This document shows, one piece after another, positions 6,012 to 11,626 of a DNA stretch of 11,626 bases. The notes beneath the pieces are model-generated. The model was not told the origin of the DNA. It did not search any database and worked only from the letters and a program-made list of their open reading frames with translations. Origin of the DNA: an uncultured Eubacteriales bacterium. Its GTDB lineage: Bacteria > Bacillota > Clostridia > Oscillospirales > CAG-272. Numbering within the stretch: position 1 is the stretch's first letter; every line of letters starts with the position of its first letter. The stretch spans positions 1-11,626 of the forward strand of contig URZF01000028.1 in the NCBI GenBank assembly GCA_900552255.1, read 5' to 3'. Both the position numbers and the translations under genes were made by a program.

Positions 6012-6031
6012 CTCCGGCCTTCAGGCCGGAG
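6012..6031 (+). repeat. Strong intergenic hairpin after cysK, no U-tract
   Basis: CTCCGGCC, loop TTCA, GGCCGGAG: a perfect 8-bp stem 11 bases after the cysK stop. No T-run follows, so it is not a standard terminator. It may protect the 3' end of a processed cysK message or lower expression of the genes behind it. Confidence 0.55.
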
Positions 6032-6053
6032 TCCTGCCACATATGGAGGCTCC

Positions 6054-6626
6054 ATGATACCGACAAGAGAAGAAGCGCTCGCCCTTCTGAAAGAATTCAA
6101 CGCCGAACCGTTTCACATCCGGCATGCCTTGACCGTGGAGGGCGTGATGCGTTATTTTGCGGAAGCGCTCGGCTACGGCGAGGAAAAAGATTTTTGGGGG
6201 ATCGTGGGACTGCTCCATGATCTCGATTTTGAGAGGTTCCCCGAGCAGCATTGCATCAAGGAGCAGGAGATCATGCGGGAACGGGGACTGGACGAACGTC
6301 TCATCCATGCCGTCGCAAGTCACGGATATCTGCTGACCGTCGATATCGTGCCCGAGCATGCAATGGAAAAAGTGCTGTACGCGACAGACGAGCTGACAGG
6401 CCTGATCGGAGCGGTCGCGCTCATGCGCCCCTCCAAAAGCGTTTCCGATTTGGAGCTTGGCTCCGTTAAGAAGAAATACAAAAACGAAAAATTTGCCGCC
6501 GGCTGTTCCCGCACGGTGATCGAGCGCGGTGCGCAGATGCTGGGCTGGAGGCTCGACGATCTGATCGCCCGCACGATCCTTGCGATGCGCACAGTCGATT
6601 ATGCGGATGAAAAGAGCCCGTCATGA
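6054..6626 (+). CDS. HD-domain superfamily hydrolase
   Basis: A 190-residue soluble protein of the HD metal-dependent phosphohydrolase superfamily, resembling the small stand-alone 'predicted HD hydrolase' group (COG2316-like). Candidate metal ligands are in order: His24 in FHIRHALTVEG, the His55-Asp56 pair in LLHDLDFE, His90 in ASHGY and Asp112 in YATDELTG. No second domain, signal peptide or membrane segment is seen. The natural substrate of this group is not known to me and should not be guessed. GGAGG (6045-6049) precedes the ATG by four bases. The gene starts 53 bases after cysK, and its TGA overlaps the ATG of the next gene by four bases (ATGA), so it is translationally coupled to the transporter gene. 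That pairing suggests a joint role, perhaps on the imported compound or a derivative. Confidence 0.85.
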   Translation: MIPTREEALALLKEFNAEPFHIRHALTVEGVMRYFAEALGYGEEKDFWGIVGLLHDLDFERFPEQHCIKEQEIMRERGLDERLIHAVASHGYLLTVDIVPEHAMEKVLYATDELTGLIGAVALMRPSKSVSDLELGSVKKKYKNEKFAAGCSRTVIERGAQMLGWRLDDLIARTILAMRTVDYADEKSPS

Positions 6627-7162
6627 AAAAACAAAACATATTAAACCTTGTCCTTGCCGCATTGTTCGCCGTCTTGGTTTTCGTCGGGACAGTCTCCTTC
6701 AGCATCGCACTTCCCTTCGGCTATTTCAATCTCGGGGACGGATTTCTGCTGCTTGCAGCGTGGATCCTCGGCGGCTATTATGCGACGGCAGGCGCGGCCC
6801 TCGGTGCGGCGCTCGCAGATGCGATCTTGGGTTTTGTCATCTATGCGCCCGCGACGCTGATCATCAAAGCGCTGATGGTGATAGTCGCCTTTCAGATCCC
6901 GAAATTTATTTCAAAAGACAAGCCGCTATTCCGGTTTACCGGTTATTTTACAAGTTCGGTGCTTGCCGAGCTTCTCATGGTCGCGGGATATTATCTGTTT
7001 GAAGCCGCGCTATACGGCTTCGGAGCCGCGCTGACCTCCGTTCCCGGCAATCTGCTTCAAGGCGCGGCGGCGGTGATCATCGGCAATATCGTCATTTCCG
7101 TGCTGGATTCCACAGGACTGCTGAAAAAAATCATGCCCCAAAGACACACGATCAAGCGGTAA
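6623..7162 (+). CDS. ECF transporter S component (HmpT / ECF-ribofla_trS-like)
   Basis: A 179-residue integral membrane protein, strongly hydrophobic with about five or six membrane segments. It looks like the substrate-binding S subunit of an energy-coupling-factor vitamin importer. It has FGYFNLGDG near residue 35, a small-residue helix rich in GAALGAALAD (57-66), YAPATLIIKALM (74-85) and VPGNLLQGAAAVIIG (140-154), the layout of the HmpT/PF07155 group. Some members take up thiamine precursors, but the substrate here cannot be assigned. The energising EcfA, EcfA' and EcfT parts are not nearby, as in group II ECF systems where S units share one module. The ATG overlaps the stop of the HD gene. 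An Rrf2 regulator follows after 40 bases. Confidence 0.85.
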   Translation: MKKQNILNLVLAALFAVLVFVGTVSFSIALPFGYFNLGDGFLLLAAWILGGYYATAGAALGAALADAILGFVIYAPATLIIKALMVIVAFQIPKFISKDKPLFRFTGYFTSSVLAELLMVAGYYLFEAALYGFGAALTSVPGNLLQGAAAVIIGNIVISVLDSTGLLKKIMPQRHTIKR

Positions 7163-7202
7163 GCCGTCGATATTTTTTGATAAAAAACAAGGAGATAAAG
7201 CC

Positions 7203-7631
7203 ATGATGATTTCCACCCGCGGCAGATATGCCCTTCGCGTCATAATCGATCTTGCCGAGCACAACAGCGGAGCGTATATCCCGCTCAAAGAGATCGCCAA
7301 ACGGCAGGATATTTCGCAAAAATACATGGAGACGATCATGGCGGAGCTTTCCAAAAACGGTCTTGTGGACGGTCTGCACGGCAAAGGCGGCGGATATCGG
7401 CTGAACCGTGCGCCGGAAACGTATAAGGTCGGCGACATTCTGCGTCTCACAGAAGGGACGCTTTCTCCCGTAGCCTGTTTGGAGCACGGAGCCGACCCAT
7501 GTGAACGTGCGGCGGAATGCAGAACGCTCCCGATGTGGGAGGAGCTCGGACGGCTCATTACCGATTATCTCGACGGCATCACGGTCGCCGACCTTATCAA
7601 ACAGGAAACGGCAGACAATTATGTGATATAA
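7203..7631 (+). CDS. Rrf2 family transcriptional regulator (IscR/CymR-like)
   Basis: A 142-residue winged-helix regulator. MMISTRGRYALRVIIDLAE opens the family fold, EIAKRQDISQKYMETIM (30-46) is the recognition region, and GLHGKGGGYRL (57-67) is the wing. Three cysteines, C92, C100 and C106, sit where IscR binds its [2Fe-2S] cluster. The spacing is C-x7-C-x5-C rather than IscR's C-x5-C-x5-C, and IscR's His three residues after the last Cys is Leu109 here. Cluster binding is therefore likely but with altered ligands; a CymR-like cysteine sensor is the main alternative. AAGGAG (7189-7194) is eight bases before ATG 7203; ATG 7206 is possible. As last gene of the cysK operon it probably controls that operon and perhaps mnmA. 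Confidence 0.92.
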   Translation: MMISTRGRYALRVIIDLAEHNSGAYIPLKEIAKRQDISQKYMETIMAELSKNGLVDGLHGKGGGYRLNRAPETYKVGDILRLTEGTLSPVACLEHGADPCERAAECRTLPMWEELGRLITDYLDGITVADLIKQETADNYVI

Positions 7632-7792
7632 TCCGTTCCGCAAAAAATCGGTGCTTCTCAAATTCTGAGATATGCGGAGCCGCCACGGTTTCCATTCCAC
7701 ACCGATATCGGTTCCTGCAGCTTTTCTCTTTCTGCCGCTTTCCAAGTCCGTACATGAGCGTTTCTTTTCCACAAAATTTTGCCGGAAAACAG
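7632..7792. other. Intergenic region after the Rrf2 gene, with a 12-bp palindrome
   Basis: No gene is seen. TTCCGCA near 7637 can pair with TGCGGAG near 7674, enclosing a smaller TCTCA/TGAGA stem. No U-tract follows, so the end of the cysK operon transcript is not clearly marked. ACCGATATCGGT at 7701-7712 is a perfect palindrome about 80 bases before the tRNA promoter. Its role is unknown. Confidence 0.35.
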
Positions 7793-7821
7793 TTGACAAC
7801 TGAAAAAGAATGGTGTATAAT
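7793..7821 (+). promoter_or_regulatory. Promoter of tRNA-Pro
   Basis: TTGACA (7793-7798), a 17-base spacer and TATAAT (7816-7821): consensus at every position, as expected for a stable RNA gene. The start near 7828 leaves a short 5' leader. That leader contains GTCAGA-GT-TCTGAC (7831-7844), which RNase P would remove. Confidence 0.92.
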
Positions 7822-7854
7822 ATTGAAGCTGTCAGAGTTCTGACGGGAGTTTTT

Positions 7855-7931
7855 CGGGGTGTGGCTCAGTTTGGTAGAGTGCTTGGTTCGGGACCAAGAG
7901 GCCGGAGGTTCAAATCCTCTCACTCCGACCA
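7855..7931 (+). tRNA. tRNA-Pro (anticodon CGG), CCA encoded
   Basis: A 77-base tRNA including the encoded CCA. The acceptor stem is CGGGGTG with CACTCCG (one G-T pair), followed by discriminator A. The D stem is GCTC/GAGT. The anticodon stem CTTGG/CCAAG encloses the loop TTCGGGA, giving anticodon CGG, which reads the Pro codon CCG. The T stem is GGAGG/CCTCT with loop TTCAAAT. All arms fold cleanly and no intron or odd base is seen. It is a single-gene unit with its own consensus promoter and a perfect terminator three bases after the CCA. Confidence 0.98.
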
Positions 7932-7933
7932 TA

Positions 7934-7971
7934 TCGGGTGTTCATGGCATTTCATGAACACCCGATTTTTT
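7934..7971 (+). terminator. Intrinsic terminator of tRNA-Pro
   Basis: TCGGGTGTTCATG (7934-7946), loop GCATTT, CATGAACACCCGA (7953-7965), then TTTTTT. A perfect 13-bp stem with U-tract starting three bases after the tRNA CCA end. Confidence 0.97.
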
Positions 7972-8010
7972 ATATGGGAACGCAATTTATATTCTCAAAA
8001 TATGGAAAAT

Positions 8011-8054
8011 CCCCTATGACAGCGTACAAAATTCTGCCATAGGGGGCTTTTTTT
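8011..8054. terminator. Intrinsic terminator between tRNA-Pro and clpB
   Basis: CCCCTATG (8011-8018) pairs with CATAGGGG (8038-8045), extended inward by CAG/CTG after an A-C mismatch. The plus strand ends in GC and seven T, the minus strand only in ATTTT. It lies 31 bases beyond the clpB stop, where clpB needs a terminator, yet its better U-tract faces the other way. It probably works in both directions and insulates clpB from plus-strand readthrough. Confidence 0.75.
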
Positions 8055-8085
8055 CCGATTTGCGGACAATGTTATCTCCTTCTGC

Positions 8086-10677
8086 TTACTTTGCGATCAG
8101 CTCGCCGTTTTCCGCATCAACGGTGATAACCGTGTCGGGCGCGAGGTCCTCCGCAATGATCTTGCGGGCAATGAGCGTCTCCACCTTCGACTGCAAGAAT
8201 CTTTTGAGCGGACGCGCCCCGTAGGTCGGATCATAAGCGGATGAAATGATGAAATCCTTTGCCGCGTCAGTCATGCGGAGCCCGATCCTCTTGTCGGAAA
8301 GACGCTTTTCGAGATCTGCCGCCAAAAGCTCGACGATGCCGTAAATATTTTCCTTTGTGAGCGGACGATAGAATACGGTCTCATCGATCCTGTTGAGAAA
8401 TTCCGGCCGGAACGAGCGGCGCAGCAGCGCCGTTACGGCGTCGCGGGCTTCTTCGCTTATCGCTCCGTCCGAACCGATGCCGTCCAAAATGATATCGGAA
8501 CCGAGATTGGACGTCATGATTATGATGGTATTCTTGAAATCGACCGTCCTGCCCTGACTGTCCGTGATGCGTCCGTCGTCGAGCACCTGCAAAAGCACGT
8601 TGAATACATCGGGATGCGCCTTTTCGATTTCATCGAACAGAATAACGGAATAGGGCTTACGGCGCACCGCCTCGGTGAGCTGGCCGCCCTCGTCGTAGCC
8701 GACATAGCCGGGAGGCGCTCCGATCAGTCTCGACACGGAGTATTTCTCCATATATTCGCTCATATCAATTCGGATCATATTGTGCTCGTCGTCAAAAAGC
8801 GCCTCCGCCAGCGCCTTGGCAAGCTCCGTTTTGCCGACGCCGGTCGGTCCGAGAAACAGGAAAGAGCCGATCGGGCGCTTCGGGTCTTGGATTCCGGCAC
8901 GCGAACGCAGAATCGCGTCGCATACCTTTTCCACCGCCTCATCCTGACCGATCACGCGGCGGTGCAGAATGTCGGAAAGTCCCAGAAGCTTGTCGCGTTC
9001 TCCCTCCATCAGCTTGGAAACGGGGATTCCCGTCCAGCGCGAAACGATCTTCGCGATCTCCTCCTCCGTCACGCGGTCGCGCAAAAGCGTGTTTTTCGCA
9101 GTCTCCGCTTTGGCCTCCTCCTCGGAAAGCTCCTTTTGAAGATTCGGCAGCCTGCCGTATTTCAGCTCCGCCGCTTTCGCGAGGTCATAGGCGGACTGCG
9201 CCTTTTCGATTTCAGCGTTCGTTTTCTCGATTTCCTCACGGATTTTCTGAACCTTGCCGATCGCCTCTTTTTCGTTCTCCCATTTTGCTTTCATACCGGA
9301 GAACTTCTCGCGCAGCTCCGCAAGCTCGGCGCGGATTTCGGAAAGATGCTCGACCGCGAGCTTATCCGTCTCCTTGGTGAGCGCCGCCTCCTCGATTTCA
9401 AGCTGCATAATCTTATGCGAAATCTCGTCCATCTCCGTCGGCATGGAATCCATCTCCGTCTTGATGAGCGCGCACGCTTCGTCCACAAGGTCGATCGCCT
9501 TATCCGGCAGGAAACGGTCGGAAATATACCGATTCGACAGAACGGCGGCGGCGATCAGTGCCTGATCCTGGATTTTGACGCCATGATAGACCTCATAGCG
9601 CTCTTTCAGACCGCGCAGGATGGAAATGGTATCCTCCACCGTCGGCTCCGCCACCAGCACCGGCTGGAACCGGCGCTCCAGTGCGGGGTCCTTTTCGATG
9701 TATTTGCGGTATTCATTCAGCGTCGTCGCGCCGATGCAGTGAAGCTCGCCGCGCGCCAGCATCGGCTTCAACAGATTGCCCGCATCCATCGCGCCGTCCG
9801 CTTTGCCGGCGCCAACGATGGTATGCAGCTCGTCGATGAACAGAATGATCCTGCCGTCGCTTTCCTTTACCTCGTTCAAAACGGCCTTGAGGCGCTCCTC
9901 AAATTCGCCGCGGAATTTCGCGCCGGCGATGAGTGCGCCCATATCCAAAGAGAAAATCGTCCGGTCGCGCAGATTCTCCGGCACGTCGCCATGCACGATA
10001 CGGATGGCAAGTCCCTCCGCGATCGCGGTCTTGCCGACGCCCGGCTCGCCGATGAGACACGGATTGTTTTTCGTCTTTCTCGACAGAATCCGGATGGCAT
10101 GGCGAATCTCCTCGTCGCGGCCAATCACGGGATCGAGCTTCTGATTTCTCGCAAGCTCCGTGAGGTCCTGTCCGTATTTGCCCAGCACGTCGTAAGTGTC
10201 CTCGGGATTGTCGTTTGTCACCCGCGCGCTGCCGCGCAGCTCCTTTACGGCTTTTTCAAAAGCCGCTCGCGTAAGTCCTGCGTTTTTGAAAATTTTCCGC
10301 ACGCCGTCGGACGGCTTGTCGATGATACCGAGAATGATATGCTCGACGGAAACGTATTCGTCCTTCATTTTAGCGGCGATCGTTTCCGCTGCCGCGAGCG
10401 CAGCCTCCAGCTCCCTTGAAATATAGATTTTATCCGCCTCCACGGAGCCGCCCGTCATACCGGGCATAGCGTCCACCGCGGAGGAAAGCTCCGCGCGCAT
10501 GACTTCGACCGACACGCCTGCACGGCGGAGAAGGTCGGCGGCGATCCCGCCCTCCTTGTCGATCAGAGCAAGGAGCAGATGCTCTTCCGTGATCTGACTG
10601 TTCCCTTTCGACGCCATCAGCGTTTGCGCATCCTGAAGCGCTTCCAGACTTTTTTGTGTGAATTTTTGAAGATTCAT
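8086..10677 (-). CDS. clpB: ATP-dependent disaggregase ClpB (Hsp100)
   Basis: A cytoplasmic hexameric AAA+ chaperone that pulls proteins out of aggregates together with DnaK. At 863 residues it is full length. Order of parts: N domain with two Clp-N repeats (about 1-145); AAA1 with Walker A GEPGVGKT (210-217) and Walker B ILFIDE (278-283); a charged coiled-coil middle domain (about 405-525), which marks ClpB rather than ClpA or ClpX; and AAA2 with GPTGVGKT (610-617), pore loop GYVG (657-660) and VILFDE (678-683). The AAA1 pore loop is KFRG, with Phe in place of the usual Tyr. The open frame reaches nine codons further, but ATG 10677 gives the normal MNLQKFT start and has GGGGGTGA upstream. 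No CIRCE or CtsR-type operator is visible before it, so its heat control is unclear. Confidence 0.97.
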   Translation of the reverse strand: MNLQKFTQKSLEALQDAQTLMASKGNSQITEEHLLLALIDKEGGIAADLLRRAGVSVEVMRAELSSAVDAMPGMTGGSVEADKIYISRELEAALAAAETIAAKMKDEYVSVEHIILGIIDKPSDGVRKIFKNAGLTRAAFEKAVKELRGSARVTNDNPEDTYDVLGKYGQDLTELARNQKLDPVIGRDEEIRHAIRILSRKTKNNPCLIGEPGVGKTAIAEGLAIRIVHGDVPENLRDRTIFSLDMGALIAGAKFRGEFEERLKAVLNEVKESDGRIILFIDELHTIVGAGKADGAMDAGNLLKPMLARGELHCIGATTLNEYRKYIEKDPALERRFQPVLVAEPTVEDTISILRGLKERYEVYHGVKIQDQALIAAAVLSNRYISDRFLPDKAIDLVDEACALIKTEMDSMPTEMDEISHKIMQLEIEEAALTKETDKLAVEHLSEIRAELAELREKFSGMKAKWENEKEAIGKVQKIREEIEKTNAEIEKAQSAYDLAKAAELKYGRLPNLQKELSEEEAKAETAKNTLLRDRVTEEEIAKIVSRWTGIPVSKLMEGERDKLLGLSDILHRRVIGQDEAVEKVCDAILRSRAGIQDPKRPIGSFLFLGPTGVGKTELAKALAEALFDDEHNMIRIDMSEYMEKYSVSRLIGAPPGYVGYDEGGQLTEAVRRKPYSVILFDEIEKAHPDVFNVLLQVLDDGRITDSQGRTVDFKNTIIIMTSNLGSDIILDGIGSDGAISEEARDAVTALLRRSFRPEFLNRIDETVFYRPLTKENIYGIVELLAADLEKRLSDKRIGLRMTDAAKDFIISSAYDPTYGARPLKRFLQSKVETLIARKIIAEDLAPDTVITVDAENGELIAK

Positions 10678-10727
10678 ATCCTCACCCCCAATAATTAGGA
10701 ACAAATTTTATTTATGATGCCGAGGCC

Positions 10728-10754
10728 GCCCGCCGCTATTTTATCGGCGAGGGC
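10728..10754. repeat. Hairpin in the G+C-rich gap upstream of clpB
   Basis: GCCCGCCG (10728-10735) pairs with CGGCG-A-GGGC (10745-10754, one bulged A) around an A+T loop. A perfect 12-bp palindrome CGCCGGCCGGCG sits at 10785-10796. Neither is followed by a U-tract on the minus strand. Termination after the ribbon-helix-helix gene is therefore not evident, and some readthrough into clpB is possible. No clear clpB promoter was found. Confidence 0.35.
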
Positions 10755-10810
10755 AAGCTTACCCGACGGCACACCGGGAAGCATCGCCGGCCGGCGGCCG
10801 CTCCCGCTTT

Positions 10811-11452
10811 CTATATCAATACCCCGTTTTCCAGCACATAACGGCGATAGATGCTCTCAACGCCTGCCGCTGCCTTAGACGGCGCCTCCAAATGATAGAA
10901 GAAAGTTTTAAGCGCTCTATCAAAGGTATCGATATATGCGGCGATCACGCGGCCGATGTCGATTTCACGGGAGCTTCCGGTCTTATCCTGCAAAACAAAT
11001 CTGCGCAAATATTTTCCGTCCGTAACGGCAGCCGCCACATCGCCCCGATAGCTCCGTTCGATTTTGTCCCACAGTCGATAGAACTGCGTCATATACAGCA
11101 AAAGTCCGGCGTTCTGCGTCCTCAGCGACACGCGCAGCTCGCCGAGCTCCTGCGCCTCCCCGCGGTAAAGCTCCACGCTGTATTTCACCGTCGGATTATA
11201 CTTATAAGCCAGTGCCGAACGCAGAGAAAACATCGTGTCGGAGGGCTCCAGCATCTTGAATGTGCCGCCCTCCAGCATATCCTGCATATGCTGAAAGATT
11301 TCCCGGAACCGCTTTTCCGGCGTCGTATAAGACACGTATTCCGCAAGAATCTGGTTGATCATGTTGGAGCGGTTGGTGCCGTTCTCATATGCTAATCGGT
11401 CTATTTTCTCCACAATGTCGCTTGACAAAACAATGGAATATACGTTTTTCAT
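10811..11452 (-). CDS. Ribbon-helix-helix protein with uncharacterised C-terminal domain
   Basis: A 213-residue soluble protein. Residues 3-40 fit a ribbon-helix-helix DNA-binding domain: a beta strand (VYSIVLS), helix 1 (SDIVEKIDRLAYENG), a turn with TNRSNM, and helix 2 (INQILAEYV). The remaining ~170 residues form a mixed, probably globular region with SDTMFSLRSALAYKYNPTVKYSVEL, GELRVSLRTQN and LYMTQFYRLWDKIERSY. I think related proteins occur, unnamed, in other Clostridia, but I know no function for this part. It is far longer than ordinary CopG/Arc antitoxins, and no toxin gene adjoins it. GGGGAG lies six bases before the ATG. The upstream promoter has two TTATATAA sites, suggesting autoregulation. 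A DNA-binding role is likely; its target and ligand are unknown. Confidence 0.8.
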   Translation of the reverse strand: MKNVYSIVLSSDIVEKIDRLAYENGTNRSNMINQILAEYVSYTTPEKRFREIFQHMQDMLEGGTFKMLEPSDTMFSLRSALAYKYNPTVKYSVELYRGEAQELGELRVSLRTQNAGLLLYMTQFYRLWDKIERSYRGDVAAAVTDGKYLRRFVLQDKTGSSREIDIGRVIAAYIDTFDRALKTFFYHLEAPSKAAAGVESIYRRYVLENGVLI

Positions 11453-11485
11453 TTAAATCTCCCCGCTTTTCTTTCGGATGAAATT

Positions 11486-11514
11486 ATTATAGCACTCTTT
11501 ATATAATTTGTCAA
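11486..11514 (-). promoter_or_regulatory. Promoter of the ribbon-helix-helix gene
   Basis: On the minus strand, TTGACA (11514-11509), a 17-base spacer and TATAAT (11491-11486): a full consensus promoter. The expected start near 11479 gives a leader of under 30 bases before the ATG at 11452. Confidence 0.9.
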
Positions 11515-11527
11515 TCGTTTTATATAA
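11499..11527. repeat. Two TTATATAA palindromes 21 bp apart, candidate operator
   Basis: TTATATAA occurs at 11499-11506, in the promoter spacer, and at 11520-11527, just upstream of the -35 box. Both extend to TTTATATAA. Their centres are 21 bp apart, two helical turns, so two dimers on one DNA face would bracket the -35 box. Ribbon-helix-helix proteins often bind paired short palindromes in this way, and the gene encodes one. The region is A+T-rich, so chance is not excluded. Confidence 0.5.
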
Positions 11528-11542
11528 ATTATTTTTCAAGTT

Positions 11543-11575
11543 TTGAGAATTTTAACATTTGCACGCAGTTCTCAA
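11543..11575. repeat. Inverted repeat upstream of the ribbon-helix-helix promoter
   Basis: TTGAGAA (11543-11549) and TTCTCAA (11569-11575) are perfect complements 19 bases apart. The spacing and position would suit a regulatory site or a loose hairpin. No further support is seen. Confidence 0.25.
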
Positions 11576-11582
11576 TATAAAA

Positions 11583-11616
11583 GCAGAAAAACGGACAAGA
11601 CGTCCGCTTTTTCTGC
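11583..11616. terminator. Bidirectional intrinsic terminator at the right edge
   Basis: CGGAC (11592-11596), loop AAGAC, GTCCG (11602-11606), flanked by A5 on one side and T5 on the other. The whole element GCAGAAAAA to TTTTTCTGC pairs with one bulged C. It can stop transcripts from either side. It most likely ends a minus-strand gene lying just beyond the window, since no plus-strand gene precedes it here. Confidence 0.8.
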
Positions 11617-11626
11617 CTTAATCTCT

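Noticed and set aside
5005..6066. A 353-codon minus-strand frame covering cysK
   Set aside because: Antisense shadow of cysK; its composition and lack of any family resemblance argue against coding.
8614..10419. A 601-codon open frame on the plus strand opposite clpB
   Set aside because: It is wholly antisense to an unmistakable clpB, has no ribosome site or recognisable domain, and is explained by the high G+C third-position bias of clpB.
10678..10810. Heat-shock operator (CIRCE or CtsR box) before clpB
   Set aside because: I looked for the CIRCE inverted repeat and the tandem GGTCAAA CtsR repeat and found neither.

Overview
The window reads as the chromosome of an anaerobic Firmicute (class Clostridia) of moderate to fairly high G+C. 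The signs are strong AAGGAG-type ribosome sites, many U-tract intrinsic terminators, TTGACA-17-TATAAT promoters, an Rrf2 regulator beside sulfur genes, and a clostridial type of cysteine desulfurase. No species can be named. By eye the first ~530 bases are far more A+T-rich than the rest. They hold the broken ends of two genes, an MBL-fold hydrolase and histidyl-tRNA synthetase, so this strip looks like a transferred, decaying or mis-joined segment.

Layout. 1-538: two gene remnants, then a terminator read leftward. 531-2085 (minus): a MATE efflux pump with its own promoter and a terminator-bearing leader. 2086-2378: a spacer with inverted repeats and no gene. 2379-4803 (plus): promoter, terminator-bearing leader, mnmA (tRNA 2-thiouridylase), a cysteine desulfurase, terminator. 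4824-7631 (plus): promoter, leader with an 11-codon reading frame ending in Cys, cysK, an HD-domain hydrolase, an ECF transporter S component and an Rrf2 regulator, all close enough to be one operon. 7793-7971 (plus): tRNA-Pro(CGG) with promoter and terminator. 8086-10677 (minus): clpB. 10811-11514 (minus): a ribbon-helix-helix protein with a large uncharacterised C-terminal region and a possible self-regulated promoter. A two-way terminator closes the window.

How it fits together. CysK makes cysteine, the desulfurase takes sulfur from cysteine, and MnmA puts sulfur on U34 of tRNA. MnmA carries the CxxC plus distal Cys pattern linked to Fe-S-dependent forms. The Rrf2 protein has three cysteines in the IscR cluster region and is the obvious candidate controller. 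A related 15-base element lies exactly five bases after the -10 box of both the mnmA and cysK promoters, which suggests one sulfur/Fe-S regulon.

The best candidates for something undescribed are the Cys-ending leader peptide before cysK, the switchable terminator before mnmA, the shared promoter element, and the ribbon-helix-helix protein with two TTATATAA sites 21 bp apart. All regulatory claims are inferences from sequence alone.
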